Positions 8,702 through 17,797 are shown, counted from the first letter of the stretch. The stretch: 63,691 bases of DNA from Victivallales bacterium (GCA_017554445.1 JAFZIJ010000090.1:1-63691), one strand, 5' to 3'. The notes: generated by a model not told the origin, from the sequence alone. Numbers and translations are program-made.

Positions 8702-9817
8702 ATGCTTTCCATTAATTTAGAACGAATAGACACGCATTTTTCACCAGAATCTGGCTATTGCTATGTCCATGCCCGCGCCGCGCAACTGCCGGATGGACGC
8801 ATGGTCATGACCATGCAGAAGCTTCGTCTCTCTGGAAGCGATATCTTCTCCGGTTTGGAAATGACCATCCGCAATTCGCAAGGCGAATGGTCGCCTATCA
8901 CGCCCTGCCCGTCTCTCTCACGCCGTCCATGGGAGGACGGCGCGGAAATCGCCATGTGCGACGCGACGCCTTTCTTCCATAACGCCACCCAAAAGTTGCT
9001 CCTCACGGGACATACTGTCATCTACAAAAATGATGAAATCCTGCCCGGCCTGCGGCCACGCCACACATCATGGAGCGTCTTCAATGCAGAAAACAATACA
9101 TGGACGCCATACCGTCTTCTCGATATGCCCGATGGTTTCTCAAACTGCGGCGCGGGCTGCTCGCAAATCCATGAAAATCCAGACGGCACGCTGCTGATTC
9201 CGGCCTACGTCAGAATGCCAACGAAAAAAGATGCGGCATTCGTCATGCGCTGTTCGTTTGACGGTGACAATCTTAAGTTACTCGAATATGGCAACTTGCT
9301 CAAATCTGACACAGCGCGCGGCTTCGGTGAACCGTCCATCGTCCACCATCAGGACGCCTTCTATCTCTGCATCCGCCACGATGAAACATCCTATATCTCC
9401 GTTTCAAAGGACGGCCTCCATTTCAGCGAGCCGATCGAATGGCTGTTCGATGACGGAACGCCGCTCGGCACCTACAACACGCAACAGCATTGGCTGTCGC
9501 TTGGCGGCAAGCTTTACCTTATTTATACACGCCGCGCAGGCTTCAACGACCATATCTTCCGCCATCGTGCGCCACTCTTCATCGCGGAAATCAATACAGA
9601 ACGCCTCCGTGTCATTCGAGACACGGAGCAAATCACCGTGCCCGCACGCGGTGCACGGCTTGGAAACTTCTGCTGTACAAAGCTTTCGGAAACAGAGGGA
9701 ATTGTTGTTGCCGCCGAATGGATGCAGACGACCGGGCCGGATCCATGCAATTTCCGCCGTTGTATGGAATACGGTAGCGACAACAGCATTTTCATCGCAC
9801 ATCTACATTCGCTTTAA
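8702..9817 (+). CDS. Sialidase-superfamily (six-bladed propeller) protein
   Basis: A 371-residue protein without a signal peptide. Elements typical of the exo-sialidase/BNR propeller are RPRHTSWSVFNAE, RGFGEPSIVHH, an Asp-box-like SVSKDGLHFSEP and LIYTRRAGFNDHIF. The cytoplasmic location and weak Asp boxes mean it may act on intracellular oligosaccharides or be a non-sialic glycosidase; the substrate is unknown. AAGGAA lies upstream of the ATG. Its TAA stop lies inside a heptamer array (the reverse complement of the AGCTTAA word), so the array supplies the end of the protein. It converges with pcnB. Confidence 0.6.
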   Translation: MLSINLERIDTHFSPESGYCYVHARAAQLPDGRMVMTMQKLRLSGSDIFSGLEMTIRNSQGEWSPITPCPSLSRRPWEDGAEIAMCDATPFFHNATQKLLLTGHTVIYKNDEILPGLRPRHTSWSVFNAENNTWTPYRLLDMPDGFSNCGAGCSQIHENPDGTLLIPAYVRMPTKKDAAFVMRCSFDGDNLKLLEYGNLLKSDTARGFGEPSIVHHQDAFYLCIRHDETSYISVSKDGLHFSEPIEWLFDDGTPLGTYNTQQHWLSLGGKLYLIYTRRAGFNDHIFRHRAPLFIAEINTERLRVIRDTEQITVPARGARLGNFCCTKLSETEGIVVAAEWMQTTGPDPCNFRRCMEYGSDNSIFIAHLHSL

Positions 9818-9889
9818 GCTTTTAGCGCCGCAAATTTGCATTCGCCTTAAGCTTTCAGCTTTAAGCTTTTAGCTCCGCGAAGCGGTAGG
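9812..9889 (-). repeat. Heptamer (AGCTTAA) array with GC hairpin between convergent genes
   Basis: Read on minus after the pcnB TGA: a small hairpin CCGCTTCGCGG, then heptamers AGCTAAA and AGCTTAA and variants, a break containing AAATTTGC, and more heptamers. The plus-strand gene takes its TAA from the far end of the array. Confidence 0.8.
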
Positions 9890-11092
9890 TCAATGCCGAT
9901 GGCGACGGCGTTTCATGCTCATGGCTGTATCCGGATCAGGCAGCGATTCATAGATTTCCGAATTCCAGCCCATCGCCTTCACGAGCAATGTCAACAACAA
10001 CCGCCCATAGACATATTCGCGGTTATGATAGCCTTTTGGCGCCGTTTCAGGAGAGCTCAGCAACGGAATCAGCATAAGAATCTCCTTCACGCGGATTGTA
10101 TAGAGCCGCGGCACGACAAACATTCCGTAGAAATCACGCACGACGTTCAGGCAGATCCGCCCGCGGTCGCTCAGATTGGCATTATCTTCTTCACCGTCTG
10201 CCGGACACATGGCCCGCAATGCGACGGGCAGGCAGGCCGTCGCCAATGCCAACGCCTTGGAATGTGAATAATCGCTAGAGGACAGAGCCTCATCGCGCAG
10301 CTTCAACAGTCGCCGCGTGATCACGCCATCGGCCTTGTCCCAAATTTCATCCATCATCGGCCAGAAATGCATCAGGAAGCCATACTTGTGGAACGCCGTC
10401 AGAATCCGCAACGACTTGCCTGTGAAGAAAATCTTCAACAGTTCTTCGTAGAGACGCGCCACGGATGACAGCGTGATCATGCCGCGCTTCCGCTCCAACG
10501 CGGCAGCAGTTGCATCATCCAGACGGAAACCATGCTGGCCGACCAGTTTCAAGGCGCGCAGCATGCGCACAGGATCCTCTTCAAAACGCTCTTCCGGATC
10601 GCCAACCGTCCGCACGACGCCGTCCTTTAAATCTTGTATGCCGCCTGTATAGTCGATGATGCCGCGCGATCCGACCAAATCCATATAGAGGGCATTCACC
10701 GTGAAGTCGCGCCGTTGGACATCGTCCTCCAATGTACCGAATTCATTGTCGCTCCAGATCATCACGCCGTCATCTTCATAGCGTCCTTTACGCTCCTCCT
10801 GCGTTGGCTTACGGCGGAACGTACTTACTTCAAATTCCTCTTTGCCGATACGGACCTGCGCAAGACGGAAGCGGCGACCGATCACCATGCAGTTGCGACG
10901 GCCGAAGATGGTTCGTACCTCTTCCGGCGTCGCATTCGTCGTGATGTCGTAATCCTTCGGCTCGCAACCTAGAAGCAGGTCGCGCACAGCCCCGCCGACC
11001 AGATACGCCTCATATCCGCTCTGAACCAGGCGGGAGACGACCTGCACGGCCGAAGGATTCACTTTTTTCAATAACGATTTGACTCCGCTCAT
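9890..11092 (-). CDS. pcnB: Poly(A) polymerase / tRNA nucleotidyltransferase family (PcnB-like)
   Basis: A class II nucleotidyltransferase of 400 residues. The catalytic head LVGGAVRDLLLG, then PKDYDITTNATPEEV, has the GG and DxD motifs. Next come RRFRLAQVRIG, LEDDVQRRDFTVNAL and EDPVRMLRALKL. The IGRRFRLAxV form and the basic C-terminus (KRRRHRH) match PcnB, which adds poly(A) tails to RNA and promotes decay, better than the CCA-adding branch, though the two are hard to separate by eye. It lies downstream of rnhB with a 39-bp gap and probably ends the rpsP operon. Confidence 0.85.
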   Translation of the reverse strand: MSGVKSLLKKVNPSAVQVVSRLVQSGYEAYLVGGAVRDLLLGCEPKDYDITTNATPEEVRTIFGRRNCMVIGRRFRLAQVRIGKEEFEVSTFRRKPTQEERKGRYEDDGVMIWSDNEFGTLEDDVQRRDFTVNALYMDLVGSRGIIDYTGGIQDLKDGVVRTVGDPEERFEEDPVRMLRALKLVGQHGFRLDDATAAALERKRGMITLSSVARLYEELLKIFFTGKSLRILTAFHKYGFLMHFWPMMDEIWDKADGVITRRLLKLRDEALSSSDYSHSKALALATACLPVALRAMCPADGEEDNANLSDRGRICLNVVRDFYGMFVVPRLYTIRVKEILMLIPLLSSPETAPKGYHNREYVYGRLLLTLLVKAMGWNSEIYESLPDPDTAMSMKRRRHRH

Positions 11093-11131
11093 TTCTAGTC
11101 AATCATGACATGGATGCCTATTTATCAGCAA

Positions 11132-11785
11132 CTACAAGTCGAACTCAAGTTGCTCCGGCGGCGGGGAGATGATCCGCGCGACGGGACCGAACGTCTTCCG
11201 ATGCTCTGGACATGGCCCTAGCCTGCGCAAGGCCTCCAGATGTTGCGCCGTACCGTATCCCTTGTGCTTTGCGAAGCCATACCCCGGATATTGCTTGTCC
11301 AATTCCACCATCAGGTGGTCACGGTGCGTTTTCGCAATGATACTCGCCGCCGCCACGCTGGCGGACAACGCATCCCCCTTCACGATGAACCGCGCCTCCA
11401 CGGGAAAATCACGCACTTTCAAACCATCGACGAAGGCCAGACCGGGACGATTTTTCAGCGACATGACGGCCTCCCGCATCGCCTCGTGCGTCGCCTTCAA
11501 AATATTGATGCGGTCGATCACCGCGGCGGAACGCTCCGCAACAGCCCACACGACGCGCGAATCCGAACGCAGCCTCTCTCCAAGCTCCTCTCGAAATGTC
11601 TCGTCCAACGCCTTCGAATCATTCACCGGCAGGTCGAACTCCTCTTCTGGCGGCAGAATGACGGCCGCCGCGACAACTGGCCCCGCCAATGGCCCGCGGC
11701 CGGCTTCGTCAACTCCAGCGATCACCAGCTCAGGCCGTCCGGCCTTCGCCTCCCGTTCAAATCTGAACAAATCCGTCTTCCCCAT
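11132..11785 (-). CDS. rnhB: Ribonuclease HII
   Basis: RNase HII cuts RNA in RNA-DNA hybrids and removes misincorporated ribonucleotides. IAGVDEAGRGPLAGPVV (D26, E27) is the first active-site block. FVDGLKV and the later SIIAKTHRDHLM supply further acidic residues, and GYGFAKHKGYGTAQHLEAL is the conserved C-terminal block. At 217 residues the length is typical. It follows rplS, as in many bacteria. Confidence 0.95.
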   Translation of the reverse strand: MGKTDLFRFEREAKAGRPELVIAGVDEAGRGPLAGPVVAAAVILPPEEEFDLPVNDSKALDETFREELGERLRSDSRVVWAVAERSAAVIDRINILKATHEAMREAVMSLKNRPGLAFVDGLKVRDFPVEARFIVKGDALSASVAAASIIAKTHRDHLMVELDKQYPGYGFAKHKGYGTAQHLEALRRLGPCPEHRKTFGPVARIISPPPEQLEFDL

Positions 11786-11824
11786 AAACGCAAAGGGGAA
11801 GGACTAATTGCTAATCCTTCCCCG

Positions 11825-11854
11825 AAAAAAGCCTAAGTTTTTAAAAGGGCTTTT
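11825..11854 (-). terminator. Terminator overlapping the rplS stop codon
   Basis: On minus, AAAAGCC pairs with GGCTTTT and runs into a T-tract, with the stem starting in the rplS stop codon. A second 9-bp inverted repeat (GGGGAAGGA 11795-11803, TCCTTCCCC 11815-11823) lies between it and rnhB. rnhB may therefore be partly uncoupled from the ribosomal genes. Confidence 0.6.
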
Positions 11855-12230
11855 AGTGCAGTCTCTTTTCCTTGATCTTCGCGGCGGCACCGACCTGATC
11901 ACGCAGATAGTACAGTTTCGCACGGCGGACGCGGCCCTGACGCAAAACCTTGAAACTCGCGATACGCGGGGAATGGATCGGGAAAATACGTTCCACGCCC
12001 TGGCCGTGGGAAACGCGACGCAACGTAATCGTCTCGGCAATGCCGCCGCCATCACGCGCGATCACAACGCCCTGGAAGGCCTGGACACGCTCTTTGCCAC
12101 CTTCAATGATCTTCACGCCGACTTCCAGCGTATCGCCAACCGAGAATTCCGGAACGTCTTTCTTCAAATTCTCACGGCGCAACTGCTCAATCAAACTCAT
12201 TCCCGTTTTCTTCTCTTCGTTGTTTTCCAT
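11853..12230 (-). CDS. rplS: 50S ribosomal protein L19
   Basis: L19 sits at the 30S-50S interface. [42 protein letters not shown] and the ending [12 protein letters not shown] are diagnostic. I place the start at the ATG at 12230, which adds a short charged leader; the Met at 12200 aligns best with the usual family start and is a real alternative. The frame also opens at a GTG at 12239 that overlaps trmD. trmD ends with TGA at 12236-12238, so translation of the two is likely coupled. Confidence 0.95.
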   Translation of the reverse strand: MENNEEKKTGMSLIEQLRRENLKKDVPEFSVGDTLEVGVKIIEGGKERVQAFQGVVIARDGGGIAETITLRRVSHGQGVERIFPIHSPRIASFKVLRQGRVRRAKLYYLRDQVGAAAKIKEKRLH

Positions 12231-12235
12231 CACTG

Positions 12236-12931
12236 TCACCTGTATTCCTGTTCACCTTGACCAAGCAGATCGGGACGGCGGCCCGAGGTGCGGACATAGC
12301 GTTGCTCCAACCGCCAGCGCTTGATCTGTTCATGGTCTCCGGACAGGAGCACGTCCGGAACTGGCATACCTCGATATTCCGGCGGCCGCGTGTATTGCGG
12401 GTATTCCAGCAAATGGCTGCCGCCACCAAAAGACTCTTCCACCGACGACTCGTCGCTTCCCAGCACGCCCGGCAAAAGCCGAACCACTGAATCCACGACA
12501 ACCGCCGCCGCGATGGCACCGTTCGTCAAGACAAAGTCGCCTAATGACAACTCTTCGTCGAACAACGCCTGCCGGGCACGTTCGTCAACTCCCTCGTAGT
12601 GCCCGCATACGATGATCACATGCTTCTCTTTCGAAAGCCTCACCGCGTCCTTCTGCGTGAAACGACTGCCTTGCGGCGTCATCAGAACCACATGGGCTTC
12701 CGGAGTCCTCAGGTCCTCCACACATTCGAACAACGGTTCCGGCCGCAGAACCATTCCGGCTCCGCCACCGTACGGCGTATCGTCCACCGTCCCACGTTTG
12801 TCATGGGCGTATGAACGCAAATCCACCGAGTGAATCTCCACCAGCCCCGCGCGGTTCGCACGGCCGATGATCGACTCCCCCAGCGACGCCTCGCATATCT
12901 CCGGAAAAAGGCTTACGATATCAAACCGCAT
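12236..12931 (-). CDS. trmD: tRNA (guanine-37-N1)-methyltransferase
   Basis: TrmD methylates G37 next to the anticodon to prevent frameshifts. [12 protein letters not shown] at the start, [21 protein letters not shown], the knot region [28 protein letters not shown] and [18 protein letters not shown] are the SPOUT trefoil-knot motifs with the SAM site. GGGAG lies 6 nt before the ATG at 12931; the GTG just upstream is unlikely. The gene normally follows rimM, but here the KH-domain gene is directly upstream. Confidence 0.96.
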   Translation of the reverse strand: MRFDIVSLFPEICEASLGESIIGRANRAGLVEIHSVDLRSYAHDKRGTVDDTPYGGGAGMVLRPEPLFECVEDLRTPEAHVVLMTPQGSRFTQKDAVRLSKEKHVIIVCGHYEGVDERARQALFDEELSLGDFVLTNGAIAAAVVVDSVVRLLPGVLGSDESSVEESFGGGSHLLEYPQYTRPPEYRGMPVPDVLLSGDHEQIKRWRLEQRYVRTSGRRPDLLGQGEQEYR

Positions 12932-12965
12932 CACACTCTCCCGTCCTTTACGAGACTTGCCGGAC

Positions 12966-13442
12966 TCAATCCAGCACTTCCACCGTCATGCGCAATCCAA
13001 TCCGCCCGCCTGCACCGCTCACCAGCGTCCGTATGGCCGCGATGGTCTTGCCGTTTTTGCCGACGATCTTGCCGATGTCGCGCTTCTCGCAACGAATCTG
13101 AATCACGCTCAAACGATCTTTCTCCAACGTCGAAACCTGAACGGCCTCCGGATTGTCAACCAAAGAACGGGATACGAAGGCGACAAAATCCTCCAGCCCC
13201 TCCTTGGTGACCTTGCTGTCCGAGACGCCTTTCTTCAAAGTGTCTTCGGCAACCGCATCCTCTTCGGCGACGGGAACGTTCACTTCCACGTCGTCAACGA
13301 CCACTTCAGATTTGACGGGCGTTTCCACTTTCTCTTCTTTCTCTTCCGCGGAAACCGCAGCCTCCGCCGCCTTCACAGCAGAGCCGGCCTGCCCAGACTG
13401 CGCCTGGTCGCCAAACATCTTTTTCCAGAATGAAAACGCCAT
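12966..13442 (-). CDS. KH-domain RNA-binding protein (KhpA/YlqC-like) with long acidic N-terminus
   Basis: The last 80 residues match the small KH protein KhpA/YlqC: LEDFVAFVSRSLVDNPEAVQV, then the RNA-binding IGKIVGKNGKTIAAIRTLV. KhpA is usually about 75-80 residues. Here residues 1-80 are an added region: a short amphipathic start (AFSFWKKMFG) and then a Glu/Val/Ala-rich, probably disordered tract. It stands between rpsP and trmD, the family's normal place. The extension is unusual. Confidence 0.85.
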   Translation of the reverse strand: MAFSFWKKMFGDQAQSGQAGSAVKAAEAAVSAEEKEEKVETPVKSEVVVDDVEVNVPVAEEDAVAEDTLKKGVSDSKVTKEGLEDFVAFVSRSLVDNPEAVQVSTLEKDRLSVIQIRCEKRDIGKIVGKNGKTIAAIRTLVSGAGGRIGLRMTVEVLD

Positions 13443-13458
13443 CTTGCCGCCCTACGTT

Positions 13459-13731
13459 TTATGCCTCGGCCGCAGGAGCCGTCTTGACCAGCTTCTTTCC
13501 CGTGCGGGCGCGTTCGATGATCTTCTTCACCGTGTCGCTCGGCTGAGCGCCGCGGGGAATCCAGTAGTCAACGCGTTCCAAATTGATCTTCTCGTCTGCA
13601 TGGCGCGGATCGTAATAGCCAATCACTTCGATGAAACGGCCGTCACGCGGGCTGCGGCCGTCGCAAACAACGATACGATGGCAAGCCTGGTTGAGCTTGC
13701 CGGTTCTGCGTAGTCTTATTTTGACAGACAT
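13459..13731 (-). CDS. rpsP: 30S ribosomal protein S16
   Basis: S16 is an early-binding small-subunit protein. SVKIRLRRTGKLNQACHRIVV, then SPRDGRFIEVIGYYDPR, is the diagnostic start, and YWIPRGAQPSDTVKKIIERA the middle. At 90 residues it is normal. It is the first gene of the minus-strand operon; TTAAGGAAAAGCA precedes the ATG and gives an AAGGAA ribosome-binding site. Confidence 0.97.
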   Translation of the reverse strand: MSVKIRLRRTGKLNQACHRIVVCDGRSPRDGRFIEVIGYYDPRHADEKINLERVDYWIPRGAQPSDTVKKIIERARTGKKLVKTAPAAEA

Positions 13732-13817
13732 TGCTTTTCCTTAACGTTTCTACACACAAATGACTTTTAGTTATAAATCGACAGAATGTTTAATATAGCT
13801 CCGATTGCCATAAACGC

Positions 13818-13853
13818 AAATCAGCAGGGAGATTTTAATCGCCCTGCCGATTT
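13818..13853 (-). terminator. Hairpin after the two-repeat acidic protein gene
   Basis: AAATCAGCAGGG (13818-13829) and CCCTGCCGATTT (13842-13853) form a 12-bp stem with one mismatch. It lies just past the stop of the minus-strand gene that ends at 13871. The following T-tract is weak. Confidence 0.55.
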
Positions 13854-13870
13854 ATTATATACTTTAGTGA

Positions 13871-14656
13871 TTAATAGCCTTGCTTCTGCAGAACCTCCTG
13901 AAGCTTCCGCTGGAAGAGTATCACATCCTTCTGCGTAGGCTTCGAAGATCCTTCGGCCGGCTCGACGCCAAGGCCGCGCTGACCGATGTACCATGTTCCC
14001 TTCGCGCCAGACGCAAACGTAACGGAGCCAGATAGTTGCACACCAGGGCGGACAATCTTGTCAACGTCCACGACCGTCGTGTTCTCATCCTCTTCGCCAC
14101 CGATGCTCTGAATCGTCTTCTGGAGCTCCACTTGGAACAGCTGCCAATCATTTTCGTCAGGCTCCGCGGAACCTTCGTCCGGCTCGAAGCCAAGACGACC
14201 GTTGCGGGACAAGGCCCACTTGCCGGAAGCGCCGCTGGCGAAAACGGCCGTGCCGCTCAACGCGGCGCCCGGATGGGGCGTCTCGTCCAACACGATCTTC
14301 GTCTCGCCCTCGGCCGCCTCTTCGTCATCGGCGGCCTCTTCTTCTTCGTCATCATCCGCTTCCGGTTCAACATCTTCCGCTTCCGGTTCAGTGTCAAAAG
14401 CGTTGTCATCTGCAACTGTACCGTCATTCGCCGTGGCCTCCTGCGGCGCAACGGCGACGACCGGGGCGGGCGTCGCCGCGGGTTTCGGCTTGTCCTGTTT
14501 CTCCCAGTCAACCGCCAGCCCCATCGCCAACATGCGCAATTCAAAATACGTCATCTTCACGCCGTATTCCTGCGCAAGTTTCGTCTGCACATCCGACAAC
14601 GACACGCCCGCGTTCAGCTGCGAGGCGATATACTCGTCACGTTCTTTCGTCGTCAT
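13871..14656 (-). CDS. Uncharacterised protein: helical N-domain, acidic linker, two tandem repeat domains
   Basis: I recognise no named function. The 261 residues divide into a helical N-terminal part (1-52: ERDEYIASQLNAGVSLSDV, then LAQEYGVKMTYFELRMLA) that looks like a helix-turn-helix, a very acidic linker (about 75-118), and two copies of a 60-residue domain (about 122-183 and 196-258). Both copies share PGxxLSGxxxFASGAxGxW, G-L-G-x-EP-x-EGSxxP and FQxxLQ. Similar proteins with the same N-terminus occur, to my memory, in other PVC bacteria. It lies alone between rpsP and the sugar genes and has a hairpin terminator. A regulatory or DNA/RNA-binding role is only a guess. Confidence 0.6.
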   Translation of the reverse strand: MTTKERDEYIASQLNAGVSLSDVQTKLAQEYGVKMTYFELRMLAMGLAVDWEKQDKPKPAATPAPVVAVAPQEATANDGTVADDNAFDTEPEAEDVEPEADDDEEEEAADDEEAAEGETKIVLDETPHPGAALSGTAVFASGASGKWALSRNGRLGFEPDEGSAEPDENDWQLFQVELQKTIQSIGGEEDENTTVVDVDKIVRPGVQLSGSVTFASGAKGTWYIGQRGLGVEPAEGSSKPTQKDVILFQRKLQEVLQKQGY

Positions 14657-14681
14657 AGCTATCTCTCTGGAAATAAAAGGA

Positions 14682-16145
14682 TTATTTCGTCAACGGCAGG
14701 CTGGCCGCGGCGGCCGCCTGGCCATGGCGTTTTTCGCGTTCGTCCGGTTCGTAGAAGTTGATACCCTTCAGTTCGGGGAACTCATCCGCCAGAATCTTCT
14801 TCGCGATCGACAGGATGATCTGGCCGCCTTCGCCGGTGACGACACGTCCAAGAACTTCGACATGGCGGATCGGCTTGTAGAAGTCCGCGTAATGCGCAAC
14901 CGTATAACCAAGATATACACCGATCGTCTCATAGATCTTGCGAGCGCGGGCATCGCCCTTCTCCATGAGTTCCTGCACGCGTTTCAGACGGAGCGGGAAG
15001 GCACCGGCATCGATTCCGGCCATTTCGCCTTCGAGGCCGGCCGGACCGATCAGACGGGCGACCGCCTGCTGCGAGAAGTAGTTCGCGCCAACGCCGAAGT
15101 CGCGGGACCATTCGTCCGTGGCCGCCAGCGGATTGTAGTCAACAGGAGCGAACGCCAGTTCGTTCATCCATCCCTTGATGGCGCGTTTGTCATCGACATA
15201 GCCACCTGCCAGGGAGGATCCCATGGCGAGGCCGAGCACGGCGCCGTCGCCCAACGAGATGGATCCGGCCAGAGCCGTCACGTCGCCGTCGTTTTCCAGA
15301 CGGAGCGGAATGCCCCACTGCTTGGCGATTTCCTTGAAGATCGGCGCGGCTTCCGCATCGAAACGTTCACGCGGCGTGATGCCACGGAAGAGAGACGCCA
15401 CACGGACACGGCCGTCAACATACACACCGGCGGAGCTACCGCCAATGGCTTCAACCTTCGCCTGCGGATCAATCGCCTTGATGGCCTTTTCGGCTTCCTT
15501 CAGAACCCAGTTGATCTCGTCATAGTGATATTTGATGTTCGTCTGGGGTTTCGGATCCCACACATATTCTTCGGAAAGAACAGGTTCGCCATTCGCCTTC
15601 AGAGCCAGTTTGCCGTCTTTCGCGACAGCCACCTTGCGGTCGCTCGCGCCAAGATCGAAACCGATACGCCATCCCTTCCAATCCAGTTCGACAGCGCTAC
15701 CGGCACCATCGTTCTCAGCCGGAAGATCCTCTTCACGAGCGACATGGATAATCTGCATCTCATGCTCATAGGTCTGGTCACCCCAGAATTCCGCGTCAAA
15801 ACGGCGGATACCCGTATTGGTGTAGCAGGACGCCAGATAGCCGACCAATTCCTTCGGGCCGAAAATCGTCACTTTCCAGCCGCCGAACTGCCACAGCAAG
15901 AACTTCAAGATACGTTCAACATAGAAATAGTTCGCACCCGCTCGTGGATGATCCATCGGGAAGACACGCGTTGCGAAACGGGAAACGCGATTCTGATCAC
16001 GTTCGACAGCGATGATAAACGGAACCGCCTTGCCCGTGGCATCGACTTCCGCCAAAAACGCGCGATTCGCCAAAACTGGAGGTCTGAAATCCGGATCCAA
16101 AACTGGGACGGTCTTCGGAGCAACAAGCTTGAACAGTTCTTTCAT
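14682..16145 (-). CDS. ROK/ASKHA-fold sugar kinase-like protein
   Basis: A 487-residue protein whose central and C-terminal parts resemble the ROK branch of the actin-like ATPase fold: RIGFDLGASDRKVAVAKDGK (about 161-180) is a phosphate-1 motif, IGGSSAGVYVDGRVR a middle motif, and LRLENDGDVTALAG corresponds to the ROK ENDxNxxALGE catalytic block with changes. The typical ROK zinc cysteines are not seen. About 160 N-terminal residues have no match I recognise. It probably phosphorylates a sugar or derivative. I use the ATG at 16145 because AAAGGA precedes it. The next gene upstream in the same direction encodes a sugar nucleotidyltransferase, which suggests a kinase plus activation pair. Confidence 0.6.
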   Translation of the reverse strand: MKELFKLVAPKTVPVLDPDFRPPVLANRAFLAEVDATGKAVPFIIAVERDQNRVSRFATRVFPMDHPRAGANYFYVERILKFLLWQFGGWKVTIFGPKELVGYLASCYTNTGIRRFDAEFWGDQTYEHEMQIIHVAREEDLPAENDGAGSAVELDWKGWRIGFDLGASDRKVAVAKDGKLALKANGEPVLSEEYVWDPKPQTNIKYHYDEINWVLKEAEKAIKAIDPQAKVEAIGGSSAGVYVDGRVRVASLFRGITPRERFDAEAAPIFKEIAKQWGIPLRLENDGDVTALAGSISLGDGAVLGLAMGSSLAGGYVDDKRAIKGWMNELAFAPVDYNPLAATDEWSRDFGVGANYFSQQAVARLIGPAGLEGEMAGIDAGAFPLRLKRVQELMEKGDARARKIYETIGVYLGYTVAHYADFYKPIRHVEVLGRVVTGEGGQIILSIAKKILADEFPELKGINFYEPDEREKRHGQAAAAASLPLTK

Positions 16146-16200
16146 GGTCGTTTTCCTTTTGCTGTTAATTTTTACCAAATTATAATAATGAAATAAACAC

Positions 16201-17121
16201 TCAGTTCTTGGCCTGCCAGAGCGGTTGCGGATACAGGCCGAGAGCGGTCAGATCCTTCAACTTCTCCTTGACAATGGCGCGATCCTCCGCGTATGTCATT
16301 CCAAACCAATGGTCTGTCGTCTCCAATACGCGAACCGTCGCGTTGCCGCGCTTAATCAGCGTATCGACAACCGTCGGAATGAAATACTCCGCCTTCGGAT
16401 CATGGGAGCTCTTCGCCCAGAATTCAGCAAACTGGCTTTCCAGATGGCCGAAAATCGCAGGCGTGAAGCCCCAGAAATTCATGGACACCGTCTCCCGCCC
16501 TGTCAGCGGGATGAATGTCTTGCCGTCGTCATCCAGGCAACGCGCGGCATTTCCGCTGGCTTCGATGCCCTTCCGTTCGACGACAGTTGTAAGATAGCCG
16601 TCATGGGACTTTTGACAAATTCCGCGCGAAACAGTTCCATTCGCGGAGAGTGTTCTATTCAATTCGAAACCGACCATGCCGAACTGCGCATTGCCGCATT
16701 TGTCCGATTGCAGAAATTCAGCCATTAGTTCGAAGGAAGTCGTTCCGTAGTAGTCATCTGCGTTGATGGCGGCAAATGGCGTGTTGATCGCGTTCCGCGC
16801 GCTCCAAATGGCATGGCCTGTGCCCCATGGCTTCTCACGCTTCGCCGGGCAGGTGACGCCGCCCGGCAGGACGGTCTTGTCCTGCACGACGTATTCGACG
16901 TCCATCCGACCATCCAGATTGGTCCCAAAATGTTTACGGAGATCTTCTTCCAAATCTTGACGGATGATGAACACGACTTTACCGAAACCAGCCCGATATG
17001 CGTCATAGACCGAATAGTCCAACACGAATTCACCATCAGGGCCGACGGGATCCATCTGTTTGATGCCCTGACCATAACGGCTGCCCAAACCAGCCGCCAA
17101 TACCAACAATGTGGGTTTCAT
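16201..17121 (-). CDS. Sugar-1-phosphate nucleotidyltransferase-like protein
   Basis: A 306-residue NTP-transferase. The nucleotide loop is LVLAAGLGSRYGQGIKQ (residues 6-22), and INADDYYG holds the metal Asp pair. The Rossmann-like core continues to about residue 240 (FWGFTPAIF). Enzymes of this form make NDP-sugars from sugar 1-phosphates; which sugar and which NTP cannot be told. It lies upstream of the ROK-like gene and downstream of the KDPG aldolase gene with short gaps, so all are likely in one transcript. Confidence 0.8.
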   Translation of the reverse strand: MKPTLLVLAAGLGSRYGQGIKQMDPVGPDGEFVLDYSVYDAYRAGFGKVVFIIRQDLEEDLRKHFGTNLDGRMDVEYVVQDKTVLPGGVTCPAKREKPWGTGHAIWSARNAINTPFAAINADDYYGTTSFELMAEFLQSDKCGNAQFGMVGFELNRTLSANGTVSRGICQKSHDGYLTTVVERKGIEASGNAARCLDDDGKTFIPLTGRETVSMNFWGFTPAIFGHLESQFAEFWAKSSHDPKAEYFIPTVVDTLIKRGNATVRVLETTDHWFGMTYAEDRAIVKEKLKDLTALGLYPQPLWQAKN

Positions 17122-17146
17122 TCCTATTCTCCTAATTTCTCTTGAT

Positions 17147-17773
17147 TCAACGCTTTGCGGCGGCGACAGCCGCCTTTGCCAATGCGGTAATGCCAGCCCA
17201 GTCGCCAGCCTTGATCAAGTCTTTTTTCGCAATCCATGTGCCGCCGACGAACGCCACTTGCGGTAACGCCAGATAATCCTTCAGATTGGCCGTCGTCACA
17301 CCGCCCGTCGGACAGAAACCGATGCCCAGATGGCCGTACGGGCCAATCAACGCCTTTAACATCGGAACACCGCCGGAAACTTCCGCCGGGAAGAATTTCA
17401 ACAGCTTGCATCCAAGCTCGACGGCGCGTTCGACATCACTCGGTGTGCAAATACCGGGAGCAAACGGAAGTTCTTCGGTCTGAGCGGCTTTCACAATCGT
17501 CGGATTGCAACCGGGCGCCACGGCGAAGCCAGCTCCCGCCGCTTTCGCACGTTTCACTTGGTCAACTGTCAAAACCGTTCCCGCACCCAGAATCATTTCC
17601 GGAAAACGTACACGAGCCTCGCGGATGACGTCGGCCGCGGCCGACGTCCGAAACGTCACTTCCGCAACAGGCAGGCCGCCCGCAATAAGAGCCTCGCAAA
17701 GATGCATCCCGTCGTCAACGCTGTCAACTGCCACGACTGGCACGACGCCGTATTCACGTAATTTGTCAAACAT
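17147..17773 (-). CDS. eda: KDPG / 4-hydroxy-2-oxoglutarate aldolase
   Basis: A class I aldolase of 208 residues that splits 2-keto-3-deoxy-6-phosphogluconate to pyruvate and glyceraldehyde 3-phosphate (Entner-Doudoroff and uronate breakdown). EVTFRT (E38 as the general base, R42 for substrate), GAGTVLT, and the Schiff-base lysine K126 in CKLLKFFPAE are present, with PTGGVTTANL near residue 160. It fits uronate or fucose use suggested by other genes in the window. It lies 25 bp upstream of the nucleotidyltransferase gene. Confidence 0.9.
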   Translation of the reverse strand: MFDKLREYGVVPVVAVDSVDDGMHLCEALIAGGLPVAEVTFRTSAAADVIREARVRFPEMILGAGTVLTVDQVKRAKAAGAGFAVAPGCNPTIVKAAQTEELPFAPGICTPSDVERAVELGCKLLKFFPAEVSGGVPMLKALIGPYGHLGIGFCPTGGVTTANLKDYLALPQVAFVGGTWIAKKDLIKAGDWAGITALAKAAVAAAKR

Positions 17774-17797
17774 CTTCTGTTTCTGTCCTTTTTTGCA

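Noticed and set aside
10634..10972. Small plus-strand frame within pcnB
   Set aside because: It lies wholly inside a well-supported gene and has no motif or ribosome-binding site.
14202..16196. Long plus-strand open frame of 664 codons opposite the ROK-like gene (also 963-2483, 24592-26325, 27060-28913 and 58720-60672)
   Set aside because: These are antisense shadows of well-supported genes, caused by strong third-position bias; their translations show no family motifs and biased composition.
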